Source of the DNA: Siphonodentalium dalli | Taxonomy: Eukaryota > Mollusca > Scaphopoda > Gadilida > Siphonodentaliidae | Direction: 5' to 3' | DNA: 64,000 nt | Assembly: GCA_032622095.1 (NCBI GenBank) | Contig: CP136069.1 | Span: 102,268,278 to 102,332,277, forward strand | Shown here: in pieces, positions 37,880-49,599 of the stretch | Layout of the letters: every line of letters starts with the position of its first letter | How positions within the stretch are numbered: the stretch's first letter is position 1 | The notes under the pieces: model-generated | Seen by the model: only the letters and a program-made list of their open reading frames with translations | Databases searched by the model: none | What the model was told of the DNA's origin: nothing | Position numbers and translations under genes: made by a program

Positions 37880-38500
37880 CATGTTTATATCTTGGATTTT
37901 ACTCTTTGTATGACTAAATTCTTTAGCATGGGCTACAGGTCGTACCTTTAGTCTGATCGTCATAAAATTTGTCATGGATATTAACGATGACATGTAGATG
38001 GGAACGACTCATTTTGGGGTCATTCGGCCGAAAACATGGCCACCAGCAGCCATCTTGGATTTTACTTTTCTCTTCATGTCTATAAACTAGTATTAGACAT
38101 TCAACTTTCCACATTCCTAATAGCTCCATTGACTGTAATACATTAAATTATTCCCTTTCCAAGTTGAGCTACAGTGTCATTGACACTTTCATTTTATATA
38201 TTCCTTGTGATTTCTCAAAAAATAAAAACAAATTCAATCCATTAATGTGGGCTACATGCAGGCTGTACTTTTCATCTGATCATCATGATATTTGTCATGG
38301 ATGTTATTATTGACATTTTGATGGGAACGAGTCATGTTGGGGTCATCTGGCCATAAAACATTGCATTTTAATCACCGGCAGCCATCTTGTATTTTTCATC
38401 ATTCGGCCCAGGCTACAGGTCGTACCTTTGATCGGAACATTGCTGACTCCCAAACTTCATATAATTTTTCATGCTGACATCTTGTCTCACTCACAGATTT
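37880..38500. repeat. TAGCTCAACTT element remnants, copy D
   Basis: One core monomer (37895-38065) is followed by the 3' end AAGTTGAGCTACAGTGTCAT at 38161. Further diverged monomers (GGGCTACATGCAGGCTGTAC, GATGGGAACGAGTCATGTTG) continue to about 38500, just before WDR5 exon 3. No 5' hairpin is present. Confidence 0.75.
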
Positions 38501-38550
38501 CAAATTTTTGTGTTCCCCGTCGTTACACTTTCATTTATGCTCTTTTCTGA

Positions 38551-38712
<162 letters not shown>

Positions 38713-38964
38713 TAGTCCAAGTTTCCTTCAACTAAAACTTATTTGTATTTACAAGGAAACTGGGGGGGGGGGGGGGATCATTATTGGGGCAACAGAGCTG
38801 GATTAATGAACCTCTTCAATAACAAGTAGTTTTTGGTTTCCGACCGATAAACTCTAGTTTGGATTATTTGATCTCAACCAAAGTTGGTACGTGTATTTCT
38901 CAGCTAAAAATACAGTCCAAGTTTGAATATGGGTTTCGTCCAATTATTTATACTTGAGTTACAG

Positions 38965-39120
38965 CCATTTTTATGTTTACCCATACTCAAATATTTTCTA
39001 ATTGATCGGAACCAAATTTTTTATATGAATTTCTCAGCACAAAAGACAGATCGAGTTTGAATATGGGTTTGATCCGACTATTTTTAACGGAGTTATGGCC
39101 CTTTTTCGAAAAAATAAAAT
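38965..39120. repeat. Fragment of a GTTTACC-family element, copy d
   Basis: TTATGTTTACCCATAC at 38973 runs directly into the core (TTGATCGGAACCAAATTTTT, GGAGTTATGGCCCTTTTTCG). The right arm of the hairpin and the CTGT tract are missing, consistent with an internal deletion. Confidence 0.7.
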
Positions 39121-40310
39121 TTTAGATTGAATTCCTTGCTCAATTTAACCAAAAAAAAATTAAAATATATATATATAATAATTTTTTTTTTTTAAATAAT
39201 TAAACAATTTTTTTTTTTTTAAAGTTAACAAAATTTGAAAAACTAACACCATTATAACTCTGCCAAGGGTACCTTGAGACACCACACCAAATATGGTTTA
39301 AATCAGTCTAAAATCTTGTGTTATGTACTGGTAAAAAATTTTTTTTTTTATAATACTAATAATATATGTCTAACAGACCCATTTTGCCAAGAAAATTCGA
39401 AATCGAGCAGAATGTATTTTTATTATTATGATATTTAAAAAATCGCGAAAATATCCGAAGTGTAAGTCACGTGAGTGCGATCACATGACCACAACATGAC
39501 CGATCATCTACATTGACGCTTACCGGTGACAGCGTGTAACGAGTTGATAAATTACGTATAAAATATTGCAGTCGCCGGTTAATTACCTAGGCCTTTACGA
39601 TAAATAGCAATCACGGAATAAAACCGTTTGAATGTGCTGAATTATGAACTGGATTTGCTAGAATGTTGGATTGTATAACGAATAATGATGGCTAAAATTC
39701 ACTTTGAGGCGATAAAAGTTGTGTGAAATGAGATTAATTTATGCAGATATGCAATGAGCGAGCGGAATTTTGTGCGAAACTAATTTAACTGTTTCTGAAA
39801 GAATACAAGTTGGGCCATATAGCTTCTTCTTCATTGTATGGTACCAATTTCGGAAGCTAGTTTACACACCAGTGTGATCCCATTGTGCGCTATATGAGTA
39901 CAATTAAACACAAATGGGGTGTGATTAAAAAGGTGGTGGTTATTATACTAGTACATGTATCATGATGGCTTATATTCGTCATTATGATGTTCCTGTCTGT
40001 TTCTTCACACAAAACATTTTGTGTGGAGAAGTGCACGACTTTGAAAAGCTTGCTAAAATCCTTCCAGTCAAGATCGATAAGTGCGTAAACAAAATGATTC
40101 ACTCGAATACACAACAGACTGTTGAAACTACAATAATTATTAATTAGGCTGCAGTTTGGCATAACATTTTTTTTAATTGAAGGCTAGCCTGGCATTGTTT
40201 TTCAGTTTGTTGTTCGTGTTTTTTCATTTTATTTTACGTTTTGATGGCAGATATTGACTTTCTAGAGAGGATTTTTGTTTTAATTGTTAGCATAGAAAAA
40301 ATCCAATGAT
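39121..40310. other. AT-rich intron without recognisable features
   Basis: Homopolymer A and T runs occur at 39155-39235. The rest seems unique in the window. Open frames on both strands at 39890-40162 overlap each other and do not resemble a known protein. Confidence 0.4.
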
Positions 40311-40311
40311 T

Positions 40312-41865
40312 GCCTCTAATAAAGAGCATCCATGTTTTCGTCGCGGTATAGACAATAAAGAGCGTTCTCAATTATGAACGTGCTCTATTTCGATATGTCA
40401 TGGGTGATTTTTAGCTCAACTTACTTTGTAAGTTTGAGCTATTGCCATGGGTTGGCGTCCGTCGTCCGTGTGTGCGTGTGTCCATAAACAATTTTCTTTC
40501 GCGCGGGCTACAGGTCGTACCTTTTGTCTGATCTTTATGAAATTTTTCCTGAATGTTGACATTGACATGTAGATGGGAACGAGTCATTTTGGGGTCATTC
40601 GGCAAAATAACATGGCTGCCAGCGGCTATCTGCCAGCGGCTATCTTTGATTTCAAAATTCAATCCATTGGCGCGGGCTACAGATCGTACTGCTTGTCTGA
40701 TCATCATGAAATTTGTCATGGATGTTAATATTGACATGTAGATATGGCGTCATATGGCCAAAAAACATGGCCGCCAGCAGCCATCTTGGATTTTATTCTT
40801 TGCATGACTAAATCCTTTGGCGCGGGCTACAGGTCGTAGCTTTGGTCAGATATTCATGAAATTTGTCATGAATGTTGACATTGACATGTAGATGGGAACG
40901 AGTCATTTTGGGGTCATTCGGCAAAAAAAACATGGCTGACCGTGGCCATCTTGGATTTCAAAATTCAATCCATTGGCGCGGGCTACAGGTCGTACTGCTT
41001 GTCTGATCATCATGAAATTTGTCATGGAAGTTAATATTGACATGTAGATGGGAACGAGTCATTCTAGGGTCGTTCGGCCAAAAAACATGGCCGCCAGCAG
41101 CCATCTTGGATTTTACTCTTTGCATGACTAAATCCTTTGGCGCAGGCTAATGGTCGTAGCTTTGGTCAGATCTTCATGAAATTGTCATGGATGTTAACAA
41201 TGACATGTAGATGGGAACGAGTCATTTTGGGGTCATTCGGCAAAAAAACATGGCCACAGTGGCCATCTTGGATTTCAAAATTTGTGAACGAGTCATTTTG
41301 GGGTCGCTCGCCCAAAAAACATCTTGGATTTTAACTCTTTGCATGACTAAATCCTTTGGCGCAGACTGCATGTCGTAGCTTTGGTCAGATCTTTATGAAA
41401 TTTGTCATGGATGTTAACAATGACATGTAGATGGGAACGAGTCGTTTTGGGGCCATTCGGCAAAAAAACATGGCTGCCAGCAGCCATCTTGGATTTTACT
41501 CTTTGCATAACTAAATCTTTTGGCGCGGGCTGCAGGTCGTAGCTTTGGTCTGATCATTATGAACTTTGTAATGGCTGTTGACATTGACATGTAGATGGGA
41601 ACGAGTCTTTTTCTGGTCACTCAGCAAAAAAACATGGCTGCCAGTGGCCATCTTGGATTTTACTCTTTCCATAACTAGGCCTTTCAATTTTCCACATTCC
41701 TAATCACTCCATTAACTGTAACACATGAAATTTTTCCCTTTCCAAGTTGAGCTACAGTGTCATTGACACTTTCATTTTATGTGGTATTGTGACATTTAAA
41801 TATAAAGAGCGTCCATGCTTCCGTCTCCCAAAAGCGGTAGACAATAAAGAGCGTTCTAAATTACG
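40312..41865. repeat. Direct repeats with paired AAAGAGC motifs flanking a hairpin element
   Basis: A ~60-bp unit with two AAAGAGC motifs (at 40321 and 40357) lies left of the element at 40409, and a similar unit (41804 and 41846) lies right of it. Both read roughly AAAGAGC(A/G)TCCATG(T/C)TT(T/C)CGTC, then GACAATAAAGAGCGTTCT. Confidence 0.7.
40409..41778. repeat. TAGCTCAACTT element, copy E (full length)
   Basis: The 5' hairpin lies at 40412-40441 (TAGCTCAACTTAC, TTT, GTAAGTTTGAGCTA, identical to copy A). About eight ~150-bp monomers follow, and the end is AAGTTGAGCTA with AGTGTCATTGACACT at 41744-41772. Size and orientation resemble copies A and B. Non-coding. Confidence 0.87.
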
Positions 41866-41945
41866 CACTGTGTTGTCTTTTTGGAGGTACTTAATAATGG
41901 ATCGCTAGCCCGCCCACAACCAAACACACTACATCTACTAGGCAT
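41856..41945 (-). pseudogene. Possible THAP zinc-finger N-terminal fragment
   Basis: On the - strand an ATG at 41945 begins MPSRCSVFGCGRASD and the frame stops after 29 residues. Cys5 and Cys10 have the spacing of the THAP C2CH finger (C-x4-C near the initiator Met), but the following Asn and the downstream Cys-His are absent. THAP fingers are common in ISL2EU and P-type transposases and in host regulators. It may be a transposon scrap or chance. It overlaps the AAAGAGC direct repeat. Confidence 0.25.
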
Positions 41946-42049
41946 TTTGGCATTATGGAGATGACAGATACGTGGGATATTTATATCGAAAGTAAAACAA
42001 CAAACAAACAGAAAACAAAAACAAAAGCGCCTAAATAGAGTTAACATTA

Positions 42050-43330
42050 TTCAGCCCAGTGTTTATATAACATTTGGGCGCTTCTTATGTATGACCAGGT
42101 TACTGGCATCCTCCGTCGCCCTTTCTATTCACTTTGGGGCATTTTACAGTGCAAACAAGTTCGCGACTGACACTGATGATAGTCACTGAGTGATTACAAA
42201 TCACTGAGTGAATACGAGACAATCAAAGCACTACTGCCATCTATTCAACAAATCAGACATGTGTCGGCATGTTATTAATGGTTACAAAAACAACCATTCT
42301 AGGCGCTACTAATTACTTTATTCACATAATTATTGTTTTCTATTCCAGATAAACGGCCAAAGCGACCACACTATCTTCATTAATTAGATAACACATTGAA
42401 TAGCGATGTAATCTATACACCACACGCGCGCATACGACTCCGCATTTTAGTATCGGCTGACTTACGATTACGTCATCGTAGTCAGCATAATAAACTACGG
42501 CTCCAAATCTGTGTTTTTAATTTGCTCGCCCACAACTACGTCACTCGTAGTCAAGTCACGGAAATCTCCGAATACCGGTGGTGGTATTATTTATTTATTT
42601 TACGGGTTATTTATTATGCGATCGGAATGGGACTTGGATCATTTTAATCACAACAGGGAGGGCTTTCCGATTGCGTTTTGTAGTTTCTAGACCGAATAAT
42701 TCCTTTAAATCCAATTCACCAATTCCATCCCATGCCTTTGGACTACTAAGCTATTGATAAGGCTATATTATTTTCTGATGTCTCTTATGCCAATGTGCAG
42801 ATAATCTTATAAAGAAAGCTATGGTATCTAATTTAAAATAAAGATTCAACAATACACATCACATGATATTAACAGTAGACTTGGACATCTGTGCTGCCTT
42901 GCACAGCTGAATATATCACTCTACAGATGATCTGAGGTCATTATAAATGTTATTGGTTTAATAGAGATGTCAGCTTTCAACATAAACAATTCCTGTGATT
43001 TGTTGACAGCTCTGCTATATAATTGATATTAATGGGTCAGCAGTGAGGTGGCTTATCTTGGTCTATATTGTTGGTAGAAATCGATACATTATCATTGTAA
43101 ACTTAAATTGGACTCTCTTAACCCAAGTATTCCATGTCCAGGTCACCTTTCACATTTAACCCAAGGCTGTGGTGGTGCAGCATTACAGATCCTGTACCAG
43201 TGCATTCTCTTATATAAATGCGAGTTACCCATAAATTCCAATAATTGTGTCATGTACATTTGTCTATAATAGTACATTTATTACAGTATACTCTATAATT
43301 CAACACCAAAACTCTCATATATGATTCCGA
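42050..43330. other. No recognisable gene or repeat
   Basis: AT-rich sequence of intron 3. The open stretch at 42396-42647 has no recognisable similarity. Confidence 0.4.
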
Positions 43331-43337
43331 TCATAGT

Positions 43338-43382
43338 AATTTACTATCGCCAAGGGATAGGTTAACATGTGCCTCTCATTTT
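43338..43382. repeat. Solo 3' end of a GTTTACC-family element
   Basis: CTATCGCCAAGGGATAGGTT, then AACATGTGCCTCTCATTTT, resembles the 3' end of copy b at 7528-7563. It supports that sequence as a true family terminus. Confidence 0.65.
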
Positions 43383-43439
43383 AATTAGAATTTGACCAAT
43401 TTCATAACATTTCGGTTACGCCTCTTCACCCATATCATA

Positions 43440-44440
43440 TCACAACTTACCTCTCTCCAGAAGCAGTTATTATATCTGCCAATATTATTTATATCTACCA
43501 GAGGACTCTGCTTCAGAGAGACAGTCAGGTCATTAATTGAGATAAGAATGACAGATTAGAGATTAGAATGTTATTGGATAGGTTTGTGTAAACACTGCAC
43601 TAGCAATGGTGCTTGTTGTTATTATAAAATTAAAACAAAATTATTTTCTCAAGCCTGAATTTAGTGTGTCTGACATTTGGAGAATGAGGTCCCCAGAGGG
43701 TGAATTTAGTGTTGCTACCCTGTACAGCAGGCTAGAATCACCAAATACACCCTCCAGGGACCTCATTCTGCTTAGGCCTCATCTTCTGGGAAGTATCTTG
43801 AGTGTCAAATAGAAATTTTGTTTTAGTTACTTTTTGACTTTTTCCATTCTGTTCAGTTTCTATGTCCCCTAATTTGCAAAAGATAAAATGCATAAATTGA
43901 TAATTGAGGTGCTCAATGAGTGTGCATCACCGGGTGTGCATCACCAACTTCAACAGTAGAACTTCAATCTGTTTCTAGGTTTCCCATGGCAGTTGAGGCC
44001 TAATCAGACTGAGTGTGAATTCGGTGATGCTAGCCTGCCTTGCGGAATAGTGTCATTAAATTCACCTTTTGGGGACCTCATTCTGCAAATGTCAGACACT
44101 AAATTCAGGCTTGGCTGTTTCATATTATTTTCTTAACCACCACTTATCCAGGTGAAGAAAAATTGGGGGGTATATTGGATTGAATTTGTCTTCTGTCTGT
44201 CAGGCAGTCCTTCTATCCATATATCTGTTGGAATGTTTATCCATCTGTCTTTCAACAATTGTTTTCTTCTCCATATTAAAGACCGAATGTGTTTATATAT
44301 TTTGGTGTGCATGTTCTCACAATCAGATTTTTTCAAATAAGTTCATCAGATCAAATAGGTGCAAAGCCAGGACCATAACTGTTTCCCTCCATCGTAATTC
44401 TTAAAACAATTTCTTCTCAAGAACCATTGGGCCTATATAG
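43440..44440. repeat. Compound and foldback repeat, copy 2
   Basis: The order matches 20400-21250: ACTTACCTCTCTC, the GAGGTCCCCAGAGGG foldback (43685-43770 and 44010-44110), CCACTTATCCAGGTG, GGGGGGTATATTGGATTGAA and a short CTGT tract. It ends at AGAACCATTGGGCC where another repeat interrupts. Non-coding. Confidence 0.78.
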
Positions 44441-47267
44441 CTTACTAGCAGGGTTACCCGGCGTTGCACAGGTTAATGTATGCTGTGGATATTTGTTGGG
44501 AATGGAGAATGCTCTTGCTTAAAGTGTTATATGTTTTCTCATAAATTGTATATTCAAATAGCATCACAAAACATGATTATTACAGTCATGGAAATATAAG
44601 TAGTGGCTCACCTTGTCAATTGTCATTCTGTTTATCACGATTAATCCGTTCCACGAATAATGAAGTATTTATTTATTTACAACTGCGTATACATTAGACC
44701 TTATAATATGATACATGAACATCATAAACACATTAGTTCGATAAAAGATGATAATTGGGTTTTACATATTGAGATGTATCAATCAATCTAGTGGGTTGGA
44801 CTAAGATCTCGAGGACACCTGGCTATCATATCTCCACGAAGATACAGATGTTTCAAAGAAATTTCCAGGTGCTCCTCTGTTCATGGTGATATATATTGGC
44901 TTAATATTCTTAGTTTAAACGAAATGTTGCTGCGCACATATATCAGCTACATGTGCCAGGCACAGAGCGAGATTTTGAGTTGTTTATGTCAGTCGATGAG
45001 TCTGTTCTAAAACCCTTGTCAGATGTCAGTATTGGTAGGATCCTGAAAAGTCTTGTGCTACTAACTGCATTTTCTTGTATATCAGAGGAAACTATATTTG
45101 ACTGCACACTGTGACCACTATTTTTGAACAGGCCTTCCTTATCTCTTGACAAATTGTAACTTTTTGTGGAAACTGTATTGAATGGAACAGACTAAATTTT
45201 GTTATTATATATATGCAATCCTCTGACGGTTCGAGGTCTCTCAGTTTGCACGAATATATGTATCTCTTCAATAGAATGATAAATATACGTTTAATGCTTC
45301 TTCTAGTTATCTCTTTTTACTAGCTCATTGTGTGAATGCCTTGATTGCCATTCCCATATAAATATGACTGTTAAGAAGATATAATTGTTCAAGTGACTTA
45401 TGTGGGTCACCATATGTCGGGATTGTGAAATGTGAACGCCAAACTACTTAAAATGATATGGAGATGGCCTGGTGACTGTATATAACTTATATGTGGATAT
45501 AGGCGAATAGCAATCTTATCAATGATGTGCATATCCGCTCGCCATCCGTGACGCAAACGACACCAAATGTGATTTAATTCATGGTATATCATTAGAGAAA
45601 AACGTGTATGAATTTGGTTTATTAAATCAATTGTTGATGCAACGCTGACTCGAACAACGCCATATTGCGAAGGTGATTATGTATTCGTTTGGTGGAAATC
45701 AGCGACAAAACTATTTCACCATATATTTTTAATTTCCCCTCCCACCAACAGCGTCATTTTAGAAAAATTTAACCCGCACCATTATCTTCCTTGTAAAAAG
45801 TTACCCCTCTTTAGAACGCCTTGGTGCCATCTCAATTGTACCGCGTGAAGTTATATATAGAATGCACACAGACAGACAAAAAGACAGACAGACAGCACGA
45901 TTTTATTTCGTGTATAATTTGAGAAGAACGTGTCTGAATTTGATGGTAATTGGTACTAAAAATATTTTGTATCAGTTTTGGTGACCCTCCAGTCCCTATT
46001 TCGGACTCAAGCTGCACACACTAAGACTCATTAGAGATTAGAGATACATATATATGAAATTGGTGAAAATTGGCGAGTATACAAATTCGTATCAAATTTA
46101 AGGTCCCCATATCTCTCACCCATAGGGCACCAATTTGGTGTATCTAAACCACACGATAAGATTCCTCGTATCACGGAGAAGAATATGTATCAATCTGGTG
46201 GAAATCGGCACTAAACATATAGATATAATTTTTTGTGTCCCTCTCATCTCTATACACCACTGACTCGAATGGCCCCATTTGTGACACCATTAAACCACAC
46301 GATTACACTCCTGATATCATGGATATGATTGTTTATAAGTTTGGTGATAATCGGCGACTAAACAATTTTTTTATCAAATTTGGTGCCAATCCCTCCCCTC
46401 TCCATCTCTCACCCAAACAGCACCACTATGGCGTCTTTAAATCACGATTAGATTCCTTGTATCATGGATAAGAACGTGTATCAATTTGGTGGAAATTGGC
46501 GCTAAAAAAATTGTGCATCAATTTTGGTGCGCCTGTCCCTTTAAATGCAACCCTGACTCGAATGAGGCCACATTTGACAGATAAAAGCCACACAATTAGA
46601 CTCCTCATACCATGGGGATGATTTTGTATAAGTGTTGTGGCAATCAGCGACTTATTATCAAATTTAGTGCCCACCCCCTCACAATCTCTCATCCAAAAAC
46701 AACAATTTGGCGTTGTTAAATCGCACAATTAGATTCCTTGTATCATGAAGAAGAATATATATCAATTTGGTGGAAATCGGCGCTAAAATTAGTTTTATAA
46801 ATTTAAATTGGTGCCCCTCTCCCCTTCCGTTCATCCCTGACTTAAACGACGCCACTTTTGACATATTTAAACCACACCGTTGGATTCTTCATATCATGGG
46901 GATGATTATATGTAAGTTTCGTGGCAATCGGCGACAGAAAAAAAAATCTGCCCCCCCCTTCCGGGCACCCCTGACGCGAACGGCGCGACTTTTGCCATAT
47001 TAAAACCACGCCATTAGATTCCTCATATTATGGGGATGATTTAATATATAAGTTTGGTGGCAATCGGCGACAATGTTTTTTTCTGCACCTCCCCCTTTTC
47101 TGCCCCTGACAACAACGGCGTCACTTTAGAAAATTCTAACCCCGACCATTATCTTTCTCGTAAAAAGCTACTCCTAGTAGACCCCTTTGGCATCATCTAG
47201 ATGGTCCCCTGTAAATTTCTATAGAACACAGACAGACAGACATTCGCAAATATAGATATAGAAGATA
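44438..47267. mobile_element. 2.8-kb repeat starting CTAGCAGGGTTACCCGGCGT
   Basis: The head CTAGCAGGGTTACCCGGCGT at 44445 is followed by about 1 kb of less repetitive sequence. Next come tandem units (45590-47060) with a ~284-bp period, each containing AATTTGGTGGAAATCGGCG-like cores. Then come CTTTCTCGTAAAAAGCTACT, GACAGACAGACA and a TATAGATATAGA tail. It interrupts the compound repeat: GGGCC at 44430 resumes as ATATTTGGTAT...TTGGGTGAC at 47268. The interruption marks it as an insertion. Superfamily unknown; no transposase was seen. Confidence 0.7.
44943..45188 (-). other. Unassigned open reading frame of 82 codons
   Basis: Bounded upstream by a TAG at about 45191, the - strand frame reads SVPFNTVSTKSYNLSRDKEG and continues to a stop at 44943, ending SRSVPGTCS. 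It has no ATG near the start. The Ser/Thr/Asn-rich composition could belong to an exon or a transposon product, but I do not recognise it. Being inside the 2.8-kb repeat argues against a host gene. Confidence 0.15.
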
Positions 47268-48270
47268 TTTGGTATGGAGGGGCCTTGGGTGACCGGGGTT
47301 CAGATTTGTTCAAATGGGGTAATTTTTAGGAAAAGAGGCCCCCAGAGGGTGAGGTGAATTCAGTGATGCTAGCCCACCTTGCGGAATAGTGTCATTAAAT
47401 TCGCCGTTTGGGGACCTCATTCTGCAAAGGTCAGACACACTAAATACAGGCTTGGCTGTTCCAAAATTATTTTCTTAACCACCACTTATCCAGGTGAAAT
47501 CATACCCTGATTTTTCAAAGAATATTGTATATTGAATATTGGGGGGGGGGGGGGGGGTATATTGATATTACTAGATTTTTTAGATAAATGGATCTCATAG
47601 ATGGGGATTCACATTTGTTCTAATAGGGGCAGAGATAAGAGATTTAACTCTCCTCTACGCTGTTTGGTACTGGTATAATAATATTGATTTCTAGGCAGCC
47701 TGGGTGAGGGCAATGTTTGGGGCAATGGGTAGTGAGTGTAGAGGGGGTGGAGTTTTGACCCCCTACTTTAATCAAAATTTAAACAGTTGAAAATTTTATG
47801 CCTGATACAACGTTAGATTAGATGTTGACACCAAAAATCGGTTGGAACTGTTTTCATAGTTTGGTTTAATTTTCCAACATGTATGTTTTTAAATCACCAG
47901 TCTATATATGTTCCTACTTCAGGTTAAACTGTTGGACAGAATTGGCCACAAATTTTAACTTTATGGGGGTGTCAGGTTGGGAATTTTCAAATGGGGTCAC
48001 CTGGTCAAATAGGGGGTAAGCGAAGGACAGTTTTCCTCTTAATATGCTTCCTTCACAAGGACCATCAGGTCTATTTTACTGATAGTTAGTATGAAGGGTT
48101 CTTTGGTGTATGGGATTCAAATTTATTCAGATGGGGTCACCAGGTTAAATAGGGTGGGACCAGGGACATAACTGTATGTCTCTATAGTAATACTTAAAAT
48201 GTCTTCTCAAGAGAGGTTGGACTATTTAGCTTACCTATAGTATGGAGGATCCTTTAGTGTCTGAGATTCA
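47268..48270. repeat. Compound repeat, copy 3
   Basis: It resumes the compound family after the 2.8-kb insertion. It includes a partial foldback (CCCAGAGGGTGA at 47341 to GGGGACCTCATTCTGC at 47410), CCACTTATCCAGGTG, a G17 run at 47541-47557, and repeated CA(G/A)ATTTGTT...GGGGTCA motifs to 48270. Confidence 0.68.
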
Positions 48271-48582
48271 GATTTGTTAACATGAGGTCAACCTGTTAAG
48301 AAATGACGGGGCTATGGGGACTTAACACTTTTGTGTCTAATAAAATCATTAAAATACAAAATTCATTAAAATATCTACCTTGGAACTACCTGACTGATTA
48401 ATCTGACATACATGTATGGTGTTTTGGGTCCATGGATAATTTGGCTTCAAACATGTCTAAATGGTTTTATAAAAAAATTGGAAATTTCCAACAATTGAGA
48501 AAGTTTGAGATGTCGGTTGTGAAATTCCAACCTAAGACTTGGGAGTCTGGAGCCCGGTCGGGAGGGGACTTGTTGAGCTGGA

Positions 48583-48585
<3 letters not shown>

Positions 48586-48618
<33 letters not shown>
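48586..48618 (+). repeat. Uninterrupted G tract of 33 bases
   Basis: A run of 33 G follows GGAGGA at 48580-48585. On the + strand (the WDR5 sense strand) this would be G33 in the pre-mRNA and could form G-quadruplexes. Its exact length is likely to vary and may include sequencing error. Confidence 0.9.
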
Positions 48619-49058
48619 CGGTGATTAGTAGTGTACAGTTGGTAATTTCAAGGTAGATATTCACTGATCTACATACATGAATCCTCTCTAGCCACATATC
48701 CTGTTTAGATCTACTTCTTTTAAAATGATTATGAAAAGTTCTGACTGTTGTGGTCTCCAGAGTCTTTTGTTTTCCTTTTTCGACTTAGAATTTGACCGCA
48801 ATTTGGCATTGAAATTAGGGGTATATCAGATATTCTAAGTTTCTTTGTAAAGCTCAAATTTATATTGCATTTTGTGGTAGCACAATTTGAAACTAAAGGG
48901 CGTCTTTTGCCACTTGCTGCTCTTGTTTGTTTTAATATATTTATTCATATCTCAGAAGAGATTCAATATATGGTACATATTAGGTACATAATCTAAGTCT
49001 CTAGTGTATACATTTAAATGTATATAAGTATGTAATAGATAAATAGATTAGTTAGTTT

Positions 49059-49169
49059 TGGACATTTTGATGCGGATTTCCTCCACCATTAAAACTGGCA
49101 ATGTCGTGATATGGCCTTAGTGGCTAAAGTGACATAAAAACCCCAATCAATCAATCATGGACATTTTGA
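49059..49169 (+). mobile_element. 87-bp SINE/LINE 3' fragment with 12-bp target duplication
   Basis: TGGACATTTTGA occurs at 49059-49070 and again at 49158-49169. Between them lie 87 bases starting TGCGGATTTCCTCC, holding ATGGCCTTAGTGGCTAAAGT, and ending AAACCCC(AATC)n. A perfect 12-bp flanking repeat with a short tandem 3' tail is typical of target-primed reverse transcription. The insert is 5'-truncated. Whether it is a SINE or a LINE tail cannot be told from this copy. Confidence 0.78.
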
Positions 49170-49179
49170 GCATCTCCTG

Positions 49180-49560
49180 AGTTCAGCACAGATTATGCCT
49201 GTTAGTGTTTTGATATATGCCCAAAGGTTTATAGGGTCCCAATGCTACCACTGCTGTATTCCCAACCAGCAAGGGGCACCGGAACCAGAGAGCCCCATCA
49301 CTGAGGATATATTCACACCCCCCCCCTGGATCCCTCCCAGGCCAAAGGGACCCTTCAGCCCAGGCTTCAGCCCAGGGCAGTTCCGGGAGTCCAACATGAC
49401 TCGATACTGCAAGATGCCATGTAAACCCGCATAATATGAGCCAACCGAGAAGCCGCCCCTCCACCCAGCAGTTGAAGGATACAGCAGCGTTCTCACTGGG
49501 CAAACCAATAATAACAGAAGATAAAAGGCAGCGCTGAATCAAACTTGTCGAAAACCTATG
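49180..49560. other. GC-richer island of unknown nature
   Basis: It is markedly richer in G+C than its flanks, and all six frames stay open for long stretches (for example a + frame reading PPPWIPPRPKGPFSPGFSPG at about 49318). No known domain, splice signals or repeat partner in the window was found. It may be a fragment of a transposon or a retrocopy. Confidence 0.3.
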
Positions 49561-49599
49561 TCCTGGATGTTCTGGGCTAATTATGCCACTGAAAGATAA

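Noticed and set aside
49183-49542. 119-codon frame on the - strand of the GC-rich island
   Set aside because: Frames on both strands are open together because of GC-rich composition; no domain recognised.
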